NCBI GenBank assembly: GCA_002118135.1
Contig: BDIU01000554.1
Location: 1-56,720 of the forward strand
Direction: 5' to 3'
Source of the DNA: Trebouxia sp. TZW2008
Lineage: Eukaryota; Chlorophyta; Trebouxiophyceae; Trebouxiales; Trebouxiaceae
DNA: 56,720 nucleotides
Below the pieces are notes generated by a model. That model was not told the origin of the DNA and made no database searches. It saw only the letters and a program-made list of their open reading frames with translations. This document shows positions 43,720 to 55,222 of this stretch, in pieces; position 1 is the stretch's first letter, and each line of letters starts with the position of its first letter. Position numbers and translations under genes: made by a program.

Positions 43720-44500
43720 TGATTGTCCCAAGCGTGCATATGCTTGCATTACAGTAGGGACTGCTGCTGACACTTGTTAGGCAGCAGAACTTTTCACAAA
43801 GGATTTTGTCCCCTTGCCTGTATGGCTGCTGATCTCAGTGGTCCTGAAGCAAAGGGCATAGCGCAAGCTTGCAATACAGTAGGCACTGCTGCTGACACAT
43901 GTCAGGCAGCAGAACTTCTTGCCAGTGTCTCTAAACCTCTCTGTCTGCATGGCTGCAAATGAAAGTGGCCTTGATGCAAAGGGCATAGCACAAGCTTGCA
44001 ATACTGTAAGAACTGATGCTGACTCTTGTTTGGCAGCAGAACTTGTCACGAGTGTCTCTGACCCTGTGTCTGTATGGCTGCCGATGTATTTACGTATGCA
44101 GCCCTGATGCAAAGGCTATAGCGCAAGCTTGCAATGCAGTAGGCACTGCTGCTGACACATGTCAGACAGCAGAGCTTCTTGCCAGTGTCTCTGAACCTCT
44201 CTGTCTGCATGGCTGCAGATGTGTATGGCCATGATGCACAGGGCATAGCGCAGGCTTGCAATACAGCAGGCACTGCTGCTGACACTTGTTGGGAAGCACA
44301 ACTTCTCATGAGTGTCTCTAGCTTTCTGTCTGTATGGCTGCAGGTTTTTTGTGACCCTGACGCAAAGGGCATAGAGCAAGCTTGCAATGCAGTTGGCACA
44401 GCTGCTGGCATGCAGACAGAGAATTGGAGACACTCATGGAAAATCCTGCTGCCTAACAAGTGTCTGCAGCAGTGCCCACTTGATTGCAAGCTTGCGCCAT
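43720..44500. repeat. Six-unit tandem array, unit about 124-134 bp
   Basis: The marker CTGCTGCTGACAC (or a near variant) occurs at 43761, 43886, 44012, 44146, 44273 and, more diverged, near 44396. Each unit also contains GGGCATAGCGCAAGCTTGCA, a GCAGCAGAACTT block and CTCTGTCTGCATGGCTGC. Long frames run through several units on both strands because units near 126 bp preserve frame. It may be a minisatellite or a decayed exon array like those of the bZIP gene. Confidence 0.85.
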
Positions 44501-44654
44501 ACCTCTTGCATTAGGATCACACACATCTGCAACAATGCAGACAGAGGGCCAGGGACAGTCGCAAGAAATTGCGCTGCCTAACAAGCGCCAGCAGCTGCGA
44601 GTGCTGTACTGCATGTCCTTTCTGGGTGCTGGCGCAACCTGCAAACTCATCAAT

Positions 44655-44755
44655 CATACATTTCATTCATCATTCACAAAGCATGCCAGACAGGCTCAGC
44701 AGGCCTACTAGTAGCTAGGTACATGTTGGGGCAGTCAACTGTCTCCAACCACTTT
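44655..44755 (-). mobile_element. SINE-like dispersed repeat, copy 6
   Basis: CATTTCATTCATCATTCACA is followed by GCATGCCAGACAGGCTCAGC, AGGCC, a CTACTAGTAGCTAGGTACAT variant and GGGGCAGTCAACTGTCTCCA. It is the copy with the clearest ATTC run on the minus-strand tail side besides copy 1. Confidence 0.65.
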
Positions 44756-45149
44756 GGTCCTGCGCTGACCTATACCATTTGTATTGAATGTCATTAGTGA
44801 GCTCTGGACTCCTTTGCACTTGTCTGCCACTCCACCCCTCCCGGACCTGCCAAGTCTACCCCCCTGACCCCCTCCCTCTTCCCCGTTCGCCTGTCCAGCT
44901 TGTCACATTCATGTCTGTACCTGAAAGGCTCAAATGGCACTCACTCACTTTGGTGAGTGCTAGCACACCCCTTACTGTGGTGCTTGCCCCTATCATGTCA
45001 ACCTCTCCCCCATCCTTCCTCTCACCTGCGCCTAGGACGACCTGCCCCTCAATTGACCAATATTTCTAGTTGTGTTTGTCGACATGTCTGTACATGTGCC
45101 ATATGCCACAGTGTGTGCAGTTTCACAGACTTGCCAAGTCAGACATGAC

Positions 45150-46085
45150 TGTTGGTGGTGGTGGTGTGTGCAGACAAGTGCAGTGCTGGCAAGACAAATG
45201 ACACGGGAAATGCCTGCCCCTCAACTCAACAATGTCCCCAACGATGTGTCTTGACACGCATTTGCATGCGCCGCGTGTGTGCAGTGTTACAAAATTGGCA
45301 AGTCAGGCAAAGCATTTGGTGGTGGTGTGTGCAGACAGCTGCAGTGCTGGGAAGAGTAATGGCACTGGGACTGCCTGCCTCTCAACTCAACAGTATCCCT
45401 GATGTTGACATGCATGTGCATGCGCTACGTGTGTGCAGTGTTAAAAGGTTGCCAAGTCAGGCATAACAGTTGATGCTGCTGTGCAGACTTGTTTATTGCT
45501 CGTTAGACTGACGGCACAGGGTTTGCATACTTCACAATTGCACAAAGTCCCATGCACTTGTGCAATTCATCAGGAATGACAGTTGGTGGTGGTGGTGTGT
45601 GCAGACATCTGCAGCGCTGGGAAGACAGATGGAACAGGTTCTGCTTGCGTTTCAGTTGCACAAGGTCCGATGTACTCGTCCAGTCAATCAGGCATGACAC
45701 TTCTTGGTGCGTGCAGACATCTGCAGTGCTGGCAAGGCTGATGGAAGTGGTACTGCCTGCCCTTCAACAGAAACAGGCACCTGATGGCGTTGACAGACAT
45801 GTAGTGTGCTGCAATTGTGCTTGGCCCCGAGGACTAATGCAGTCAATCAGACTTGTCACTTGTTGATGTGTGCCGCGGCTGACATCTGCAGTGCTGGGAA
45901 GACAGATGGCACTGGACTGCCTGCCCCTCAACTGAAAAACATCCCTGTTGGTGTGTGTTGACATGCATGTGCATGAGCCGCTTGTGTGCAGTGGTACAAA
46001 TTTGCTTAATCAGGCATGACAGGCAGTGTCACGTGCAGACATCTGCACTGCTGAACAGACTGATGGAGCTGGTACTGCCTGCATG
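45150..46085. repeat. Seven-unit tandem array, unit about 112-167 bp
   Basis: The marker GTGTGCAGACATCTGCAGTG (with variants) occurs near 45171, 45332, 45484 (decayed), 45602, 45714, 45881 and 46036. Most units continue GCTGGGAAGACAGATGGCAC and CTGCCTGCCCCTCAACT. Read from the CAG, several encode TSAVLGRQMALGLPAPQLN-like peptides, with acceptor-like TGTGCAG before them, so they could be exon copies. No flanking gene was recognised. Confidence 0.8.
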
Positions 46086-46089
46086 TTAA

Positions 46090-47123
46090 AAGAAGCTGGA
46101 TCTGCAGGTATGGCAACTGGACTGGCCATCACGACAACTGGTCAGAGCTGTACCGCCATCTTATTTTCTTGCTTCAGCGGTGGATCATATGATACTCACA
46201 CATGAAACCAGACATACACATCTGCACAGTCACTGGTCAGCACTGTGGAATGATCTCATTTGCTACAGTGTCTGTAGGGTTCTACTGTCTAATCAATTGC
46301 TATTGCCATGTGTTATGACTCTTGTGCTGTTTGCTGTTTTACCCAATTGATACTGTACTGGACGGTACTTCCTGTGCTGTACAACAATATGGCTTATACC
46401 AGTCAGCAAGCGATATGTGTATGCATGTGCACAATATTGAACTACACCGGAAATGTCCATATTTGGACATCCAGCACTGCGACTTTTCATTTGCCAGGAT
46501 AACTGGTTACTGTGAGATAAATAGGAAGCAAGTAACAGGATTTGTTTAAAAAACAGACAAAGCAATAGAGTTGTTTGCACTGACTGCATGCCTTGATTGC
46601 GCAGTCAAGCCCTATAGTCTGATTTTAACACCAAAAAATGGCTCCCGTATTTGACCCTTATATAGGTATATATAGGTCATTACCATAGCATGACCATAGT
46701 GACTCCAGCTTATGTCATAAAGAGTCAGGCTGATTCACGTCTGTCTCATTGTCACGCACAACCCAAAGGAGAGAGCAGCAGGGGAATATATCACAAAAAT
46801 TGCCAAAAAGGCTGGTTGTAACACTGCTGTAACAAACGCAAATGTGACAGTTGCATTGTCAACTGAAACGCTTAGGTGTGCACCATTGCAAGACTTGATT
46901 GCTCAATTTGTTGGCGCAGTGTCCAAGAATGCTGCAATGTCCGGGCTGACAGTGCTGCTTCAACATAGCCTTACGCGCACAGTGCGCATGTTCAAACAGC
47001 ATGCTAAATCTAGCTGCTACATCAGTTGATCAATCAGCATTAACATTGTCCAGTGTCTAGTGCTATGAAGTCCTTGTACTGCTGCTAGTGATAAACTGTT
47101 CACTGATCCTGCTGGGGGTCTAC
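46090..47123. other. No supported gene
   Basis: A plus-strand frame at 46844-47029 (TLRCAPLQDLIAQFVGAVSK) has some coding character but no splice context. A short duplicated segment (CATTAAACCATTCACTGATC, and the version with AACTGTTCACTGATCCTGCT) lies at 47090-47165 at the 3' end of the flavoprotein gene. Confidence 0.4.
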
Positions 47124-49132
47124 TCAGTTGCTGCTAGCATTAAACCATTCACTGATCCTGCTAGGCACATACTCAAGTGCTGTAACAACTCCAATGCCAC
47201 TGAACGCCTCACCTAGCAAGTATACACTTTCATGCTGGTCCATCTGTGGTGTGCCAGCCAGCGCAGAAGAGAACTCAACCCTGCTGTATTCTATAACAGA
47301 CGAAATGTTCAAGCCACAGTGGGACAGGGTGCTTGTGGCCACAGCCCTGCTTTGTGCCTTAGTCACATTTGGCATCACATAACTGCCAACACAGACCACA
47401 GGCAAGTCGCTGTCCAGCTTGATGATGTAAGCAGGTGTACCATTCGCCGGCGTGATGCTGCTTGCGTTAGTCACAAAGCCCAGAAACGGGGATGACAGGT
47501 GGTTTGCCAGGCTGGTTGCATTGGCCAGGGCTGTTGCATTGAAGATCCACAGATCAATCAGACCAGTGTGTGCTCCGTCATACACTGAAGCTAAAGGAGG
47601 ACTCAACATTGCCTGTGCAGCTGCTGGCCTTACGGTCACTATGACATTGTCAAAGTGCTGCTGTCCGCCCTGGTATGTTACTGTCCCATTATTTGCCACT
47701 GAAGTCACTGGCGTCTCCAGCATGATATCAATGCCTTCATCTTGGACTGCGGCTTCAAACAGAGCACGGACCCCATTTGGTAAGTGGTAGAAGGCACTTG
47801 GTGTTGGGTCGCCTTGAAGCAAATCTGTCAAGTTTGCTGCTTGCGCTTCAGGATTGCTTGAGGTGATGCCTGCATCACGTTGAGGCAGCTCAGGAGACAG
47901 GTAAAAAGCTCAATCAAGCAAACCATTCACATTGCAGGCAGTGCAGATCTGGACAAATGATAGCATTGTAAACGCTGCTTGCCGCGCTTGCATGACACTG
48001 CTTGCACCTTGCCACACTGATTGCTAGCCCTTGCTGCAAACTGAAGTGCAATTGGCCTTGCCAAAGGCAGACAATTATTGTAGCAACAAAGGTATGCTTC
48101 AGCTTATGATCAAGGTGTCGATGAAGCACATTTGCATGCGAGCAGGTGGAGCTTGTCAGCCAAGAGAGAACAGCTTGATGCAGCATTTGCTTTGTTTTTG
48201 TACTTTGCACAATTTTGCACGAATTTGCACAGTATGTGACAACAGCATTATGCATCAGTATCAGCATCATGCAACAGCATCAGTATCAGTCTGACACAGC
48301 ATCATACAACCGCACTGGCATCAGTATGATATCATGTATGGATACAACCCTTGCAAGCATTTTAAGCCAATTGCAATGCGCCAATATGCATGATCATCAG
48401 CGTAAGCGCAGGATTGAGGAGTGCATCACCTTGCAGAAGAAATGCTTGTCTCAGACCGCCAGGAATATACAGTCGAGATGGGCTGATGATGTTTGCAGCA
48501 ATTGTGTCTTGCACTGGGCCTGACAAGGCTGAGTTGAAGACCAGCTCTATGAAATCTGTGAAGGCAGGCAACGCAATGCCCTGCGCCCATTCCGCGAAGG
48601 TCTGATTGGGTGCGGCTATGCCAGACTCCAAAACGCCGGACGGGTTGGGCTGAAAGTTGTCGAGCTCTGCTAGCAGAGCGTATCCCGCGGCGAGCTCTTG
48701 TAACAGCTCAAGCTGATCACGCGGATCGGCCACGAATGGCAGCCACGACGACGGCACTGGATTGACCCCAGCAACTGAGTCGAAAGACAATGTCGTGACG
48801 GCTGCGGGTAAGGGCTCGAGAGGCTGACCGTACTTCTGCGCAAGATTGCTCAGTGCGGGGGCCGAACCGCTCCCGTAGGCAGTTGCAGACGGCAAAAGCG
48901 CCTGACCTAAATACTCGTAGACAATCGAGCCGATTTCGACCGAATCGATGATGGGCAGCTGAATTGTTTCTTTCTCGAATACCGTCACGTTGTATCCGAG
49001 TTGTTTGAGCTCGAGAGCGGCAGTCAAGCCGTGCGGGCCAGCGCCGATGACTGCAACGCTTGCATTGGCTCTCGCCGCTGCATGCAGCATGCAAAAGCCA
49101 ATAACGGCAGCCAATTTCATTGCGCGAGCCAT
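47124..49132 (-). CDS. Secreted FAD-dependent amine-oxidase-like flavoprotein
   Basis: Exon 1 runs 49132-48430 and exon 2 47869-47124, with a 560-bp intron. They join in phase 1 and give 482 residues. The N-terminus is a signal peptide (MARAMKLAAVIGFCMLHAAA). It is followed directly by an FAD-binding Rossmann strand VAVIGAGPHGLTAALELKQL, with GxGxxG at residues 30-35 and the ribose-binding Glu at 53. The C-terminus has the second FAD motif YLLGEAFSGIGVVTALEYV. Several NxT/S sites suggest glycosylation. Such proteins oxidise amines, polyenes or related substrates; which one cannot be told here. The gene is head-to-head with the terpene synthase, 327 bp apart, so joint regulation and a shared pathway are possible. 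Confidence 0.85.
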
Positions 49133-49459
49133 GGCTTGTGTCTGCACTTGCTGGATAGCTCAGATACAACATGCTCATTGTGTAAGGGCTTGCAGGCCTT
49201 ACTCGTCCCTCGGCTTCACTGCAACACAGACTCAATGTACTGGCATTGGTTTGAGCACGAATTAGTCTTGCTGCGTGACTTAATAAGCCCAACGATAGAT
49301 CGCGCTCGAGCTTGCCTGAGCCTTGAGTTGTGATGTAAGGTGGTAATCAGCTACCACGTGACCCTACGGAAGAATGACATGAAGCTGCAGAGACCAATAT
49401 ATCTTTGACCGTCGTTAACGAGAATTTTGCACCGGCAATTCGCGCATCGGCGTACCACA
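49133..49459. promoter_or_regulatory. Shared 327-bp region between divergent genes
   Basis: This is the whole space between the start codons of the flavoprotein (minus) and the terpene synthase (plus). It contains CACGTG-like (CCACGTGACC near 49353) and ATATATC sequences, with no exon. A bidirectional promoter is inferred from position only. Confidence 0.5.
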
Positions 49460-51015
49460 ATGTCGCCGCGACCGTGTGTACTGTCACTCAACGCCTGCAA
49501 GCTGTCACCTTGTTCGAGACCCCCGCATCTGCAAAGTCTGCCCATATCGCCTCACGCCCCGTTTTGCGAGTTGCAAGCAGCGAGAACGGTGCAACGACTG
49601 GGAATCTTGCGCAATGCCAAAATGTTGGCTCGATACGAGCAGACGAAATTGGCTGCGCTGAGCGGGATTTGGTTTCCGCGCGCCAGTAAAGAAGTGGTGC
49701 AAGTCTGCACTGACATCAATTGGTGGGTAGCTACGTTTGACGACCGCATCGATGGCGACTTAGCCAAAGGTACGGGACCGCAATGTTTTGGAGCTGTTCA
49801 TATCTGCTCACTGCGTAAGTCTGTTGACCTTTGTGAGTTCGCGTCCGTGTCTGCAGTTGCGCGATATGATCAGCGGTCAATATTTGCTGCAGGTGACACT
49901 GCTATGGAGGATTCTTTGCGGGTTGCGTTGATTCAGGAAGTTGTTCAAGCATTCGCGGTTCGATCAGATGCGGTCAGTCAAGAGCGTTCAGATCCCCACG
50001 TGCTGTACGCTCAGCACATTTACAGTCAGCTGGAATCCCTCCAGAATTCTTCTCAGCACAGGAACGTTGCTGAACGCTTTGTGCCTGCAGTGCAAGAGGT
50101 TCTTCTGAGGTGAGGCTTGTATTTACACTTGCACCACTTGCACTTGTGTTGCATCGCTTGCATTGTGCATGTTGCATGTTGCATGTTGCATCTTGCATCT
50201 TGCATCTTGCATCTTCTCCCTTGTCAAGACTGCAGTGGATTTCAAGATGCAAGACAAGATATTGCTGCAGTATTTGCAGCGTGTTGTTATCACAATTTGC
50301 AATGACACGACCAAGTCTCTGACCTATGCGCAAACACTGCAAACAAAGGCCTGCGAAGACTGCTTTGCGCCAGCATTTGCACATATACATGTGTGCTGCA
50401 TGATGACAATGTGCGAGCAATGGCAAAAGAAAGTGTTGAACATTCAAGACTTATCTGAGCGCTAAAACCAGGTTGTGATTTCTTGACAGGTCAATTCCGG
50501 CAAATAAGGCTCTACATGGCGTTGCATCAGTACAGGAGTACATTCAGTACCGCTTTGATGACTGCTTTGTGCAGCTCTTCTTCCCATTGCTGCAGACGCT
50601 TGCTCTTAGTCATCCCGTCCCTTCAGCACACCTCAGTCACCCAGATCTGAAGCGCCTGGAAGACTTGACATCACTTCTGGTCCTCTTCCTCAATGATGTT
50701 GTGTCATACGCCAAAGAGCGCGCCAGTTGTGACAACCCCCGCAACATCATTCACCTCATATCCACAACACAATCGTTGTCTGTTCCTGAAGCCCACAGCT
50801 TGACAGTGTCATACATCAATGAGTACTACGAAGAATTCCTTGGCTTGTCAAACCGGCGCATTTGGAGCAATTCTGCAGTAGAATACATTGAGGCATTGCA
50901 GCGATACATTCTGGGCTTCATGGATTGGAGTAAGTCAGCCTACAGGTATCAGGGCGAACCACTGGGTGGAATACAGATTCAGGCAGACTCAAGGCAACTT
51001 GCTGGTGTTGCATGA
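49460..51015 (+). CDS. Microbial-type class I terpene synthase
   Basis: Three exons (49460-49769, 49893-50109, 50490-51015) join in phases 1 and 2 and give 350 residues, the usual length of bacterial and MTPSL-type enzymes. The metal-binding motif DDRID is at residues 94-98 in WWVATFDDRID. The second motif is a complete NSE triad, N244, S248 and E252 in NDVVSYAKE. Arg197, 47 residues before N244, is where the diphosphate sensor is expected, and the RY pair is at 328-329 (AYRYQG). The enzyme should ionise a prenyl diphosphate and cyclise or hydrolyse it; chain length and product are unknown. There is no plastid transit peptide evident beyond a basic, Ser/Pro-rich N-terminus of about 40 residues that might serve as one. 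It is divergent from a flavoprotein. Confidence 0.92.
50163..50265. repeat. Heptamer run with hairpin in terpene synthase intron 2
   Basis: GCATGTTGCATGTTGCATGT is followed by four TTGCATC units. The nearby AAGATGCAAGACAAG can pair with them. It is a short simple repeat in the 380-bp second intron. Confidence 0.8.
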
Positions 51016-52129
51016 GGTCTGTGCAGCTCAACAGCATACTGTTCAGGTTTACCTGTAGGCAACTTTGTGTACACTACTACTGCAGTACTGCAGCACTTCG
51101 TTGTTTTGGTTGGTCACCATCTTTGTGAGCTTCTATCATAACATTGGTTGCTGTGCCTATGACACGCTGACAGTTGGCTGTTGCTCAAGTCATCATATTT
51201 GATTGCGGCAGCTTTATGCTGCAGGCATTGTTACATCTGCTGTTTACTTGATTGCAGTAACAGTAGGTAACAGTTGCACGTGATGTATTGGACACCACAC
51301 ACAGTGTGTATACACAGGGCCTGGTATCAAGCTTAGGACAAGCACACATTTCTGGTTGTGCTTATTAGTATGAAGTATTGTAGGTTGTGCAGCAGCTTGA
51401 GACAGACACACACTTCTGGCCGTGCCCATCAGGATGAGACATTGGAACTTGTGCACTTGTGTCTTTTCTGGTGGCACAGGACAATGTGTTTGCCGCTTAG
51501 GCATTTGACATTGACAGTTGACGCAATACCCTGTACGGTATCCATACAAAACACACGACCCATCATGATCATACACGGGCGTAGCACCATCTTTGTTGCA
51601 CTGAAACTTTTATTTTGCATTTAGTGGCAGTCTTCTTTAACAGGATTTTCTCAAAGATAAATTTGTCTTCACAGTTTTTAAATCACAGCAACAACTGTCC
51701 AGCAATATCCTGAGTGATCAGTTGACACACACAGTTCATACACGCAAGCTGCAAATGCCAACAAAACGGCTGCGACATGTCAAATGACTGCTTTATTAGC
51801 TTCTGATGCTGTAATATATGAAATGTGTGAGCTTGCAATTGCAGGCAGCATGGGCAGCAGCTGCCATCAGACTTCACATTGCACATGTGCCTGAGTCAAC
51901 GTGAGCTTTGCAGCTACCATGTCATGTACAACAGCAAAGTTTGCAGTGTGCCTGAGTCAATGTGAGCTTTGCAGCCATCAAAGTCATGCAAAAGAGCAAA
52001 TGCATGCTGTGCCCAAGCCATTGTGAGCATTGCAGCTATTATATCATGCAAAATAGCACTTCAGCAGCCCGCCTGACATGCTACAGGGCCCATACGATGA
52101 TTTTTGCTAGTAGCAACTGCTTTTGTCTT
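51016..52129. other. Intergenic region with a 61-bp triple repeat
   Basis: Three units start TGTGCCTGAGTCAA (or TGTGCCCAAGCCA) at about 51886, 51947 and 52008, each continuing GTGAGCTTTGCAG and a CATGCAAAA.AGCA block. Elsewhere only short unsupported frames exist. The first few hundred bases are probably the terpene synthase 3' flank. Confidence 0.7.
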
Positions 52130-52290
52130 CACTTCCCACTTCAAGGTGTCCTTAATCATGCGGGACTGATCAAAGTGACAGCTTCAGCCAGAATGCAGTG
52201 ACTGGTTCTCAATGGCATTGTCCTTACAATGCGAATGTCTTCGCATCCAGTATCCTTATAAAGAGAAATTACTGCATAACACTGAGTCAG
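52130..52290. mobile_element. GTAAGGACA-family MITE, copy 4
   Basis: The reverse complement reads TTTCTCTTTATAAGGATACT, GTAAGGACAATGCCATTGAG and CACTGCATTCTGGCTG, as in copies 1 and 2. The outer end near 52130 is diverged. Confidence 0.6.
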
Positions 52291-52954
52291 CTGACCTGCA
52301 AGCTGATTAACGTTCACTAGCACATGCAATTTTGTGTCTGCTGCATGCATGCCAGGACGCATATTGCATTGTTAACAGGACGTACAATTGGCAAAACTAT
52401 ACATGAGCTTGACTTTTACTGTGCGTGAAACAGACGTGACGAGCCACAATACTGTACAGGAAGCACACTTGGCATTGCTCAACAGATTTATGACTGCAGT
52501 CCTACTGTGCTATGTGTCACTTGCAAAGATAGCATCACTCTCACTGCCCAATGTCATCAATGTCTGGAGCACAGCAGACCTGCCACTGATTGGTACGCCT
52601 GGTCATAAGACAGAGTGGTCAGCTAGCTGTTCTTTGCACTGGCTAGCTGTAGTATACCTGCAGCGTACCTCTTCGCTGCAGCTGGGTGCACCTGTCCACC
52701 TGTTCACTAAATGCACCTGTTTGCTGAGTGTTCGATTATGTCCAGGGTGCCCAGCGGTGCACTGGGGTTCTTAGGGCCAGTCCTGACGTGTCACGGCCAA
52801 GACTGGTACTGACAGTAAGGCCACAGCCTCTGCCTTGAGACAGCTGTTGGTGAAATTTGAAGCAGTGCATGTTCAGCCCAGAAGCTTGCCGCTGTGTGTT
52901 GATTGCTATCACAATGTGCACCTTTGATTGCAGTAAAGTGCAAGAATTCCATGG

Positions 52955-54440
52955 ATGGCTGTGCATAGATCACACGAGAGTGCTTGCTGGCAAGTGGACT
53001 CAGACAGCGCTGAGACTCTTCACAGAAAATTCAGAGCAAATGAAACCAAGTGGTTCATTCAGCTCAACTCACTGCAAAGTACTCTGGATCAGTATAGAGA
53101 GCAGCTCATCACAGCTACCTGCAGCAGATCACCAGTTGCTTGCAGCTGAGACTGCAGACTCGCGTTCTCAGCTGATGTGCTGCTGAGATTTCTGAGATGC
53201 TTGCCAAAGCTGTTCTGCATTACTGCACTGACTAAGCCCTGTGCAATGTCGTGTGGCATATGCATCAGCTGAATTTGAATCGTGCCGCAGATACTCTTGT
53301 GCACAACCTTTGAGCCTCAAAGGTGTTCTGATGCACATCTCTTATCTCACAGTGCACATTAATGGCTGTTAGGAGGACACAGGCGATGGGTTATGTGACA
53401 GAGCAGCAGCAGCGCTAGCACTTGTTGTAACAGTCTGCAGCATCGACTGGTCAATGCTGAAGCACATGGCTCAGGATGAGTCGTGCGGGAGAGGACTGCA
53501 CCTGTGCAGCCTTGTATGGTCACTGTTGTTGGTCCATGGGAAAACAAAAAGAGAAAAGTCTACGCCGTCAGGCGTCATGACGGGAGCCTTTGTCTAAAGA
53601 GGCAGCCCGGGAGTCCATGCAAAAGCAGCTCATGGCAGGCACCTGGGTCCATTCTACAATTTCAACCAAGGCAGTGTCAAGCCAGGTGATCCAATGGCAA
53701 GGGCTCTGTGGTTCAGTGGTGTTCAGCAGCTATGGCAACAGCAGGCAAAGATTGTGTCAGGCCTGCCTAGGGTGGCTTGCAGTATGGCTTACATTGGAGT
53801 ACTATGAAGTACACAGCATAGAGTCTGCACTTGAGTCAGATGTCTGCCTGCTGACAACGCTGCTGAAAGCAGTATGAGGCTCAAAGGTCACTGGGCCATG
53901 TGAGTATCTGCGACACCACTCACAACTAAGCTGATGCATATGCCGCGCAATTTTGCACAGAGAAAAGTCACTGCAGTTGTTGCTGCTGAGGCTGCTGCAT
54001 CTGTAACAAGCTGAAAATTGGCTGAAGCTGTGCTGAAAGCAGGTAACATGCCAGTAGCAACTGTTTGCAGCTGCGCACAATGTCTTAGCAGTGCAGCAAA
54101 AGTAGCTGCAGCCCGAGTTTACAGCATATGCTTGTCCTGTGTTTGCTGAGGGTCAACATTTGGTAAGTTGCGCGTGACCAAAACATGGGTGGAACAGCGG
54201 CTTGAGACACAGCGGGCACTTGAGCATGATCATGTACAGTATCTGAATGTGTGTGTGTGACACCACTCACACCTGACTTGAAGCTGATGCATACGCTGCA
54301 CAGAATATAAATTTTATAGTTGTTGCTGCTAATGCTGCTGCATCTGTGTTGTGCTGCAGACTGAGCTGGGACAGCAGCTGGCGAGAACATTGATGGCCAC
54401 CAAAGCTGTCGATATTTATCAAAGCTGGCCAATGGCAAAC
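52955..54440 (+). CDS. Fragments of a coiled-coil gene
   Basis: Exon-like stretches are 52990-53129 (ETLHRKFRANETKWFIQLNS, then LQSTLDQYREQLI, a heptad pattern), 53596-53685 (KEAARESMQKQLMAGTWVHS, before a GTGATC donor) and 54358-54428 after a CTGCAG acceptor (TELGQQLARTLMATKAVDIY). All are rich in helix-forming residues and could belong to one protein. Phases between them were not worked out and no family is recognised. Confidence 0.4.
53895..54370. repeat. Two copies of an exon-intron unit
   Basis: GACACCACTCACAACTAAGC and the following GTTGTTGCTGCTGAGGCTGC (53910-54000) recur as GACACCACTCACACCTGACT and GTTGTTGCTGCTAATGCTGC (54260-54340). The unit is about 345 bp. The second copy leads directly into the exon at 54358; the matching position after copy 1 is degraded. 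Confidence 0.7.
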
Positions 54441-55222
54441 CACAAAGAGCTTTGGGACTCTGTGAAAATAATACTTATGATCCAAAACCAGACACTGCAG
54501 CTGCCATGACTGTATGGACGCATGACAATTCAACCTTCGCCAGCAAGCGATTGTCTGCTTTGCCTCCATGACAAAGGCAGCTGCATGCGTTCCCTTTGGA
54601 GATCAATGCGACTGTCACAGTGTTGCATCGCTGTTACAGGTGAAAGCCCAAAGCCCAGCAAAGTAGTCTAGACTGACTCATTTGCAGCTGATACTCTGAT
54701 GCTGCACACCCTTGAACCTAGGCCACAATCAAGCTATTGCATTGCATCACTGAAGTTGCTACGAAGGGCAGGCTTCAATGGTAGTCACAATTACCAAAAG
54801 CAGTACTAACTGTGATTCACCACGATCTGACTGAAGACCTGGTCAGCTAAGTCAGCTGACAGGCGCGTCCTGCAAGCGTATCAAGCAGCCGCGTGCGGTC
54901 TTCAGATACCCTACGTGACGTTGATGGCTTTGTGATCTGGCCGTGCGCTCTCTTTTCAAACTTGTCGTACAGCAGCAGCACATGAAATGTGTTCTCGGGT
55001 CGAGCGTGCTGCGTTCATAAGCACCGGCGCATCTTTCCATGAGACACTTGATAGAGCGATCTTCAAATCAGATGCTTTGCGACCGCACGCCAGCGTGATC
55101 ATGCGGGATGACAGACAGCTTCTCCGGTCGTTCCACTGACAAGGCAAACGCATCACTGATTCCTCTAAAGGCCTGTTCAGCTCTGACGATTGCGATGTGT
55201 GATGATCATCTTGCTCGCACAG

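Noticed and set aside
43720..46085. CRISPR-like direct repeats
   Set aside because: Units are 112-167 bp, repeats diverge along their whole length, there are no short constant repeats with unique spacers, and the DNA is eukaryotic.
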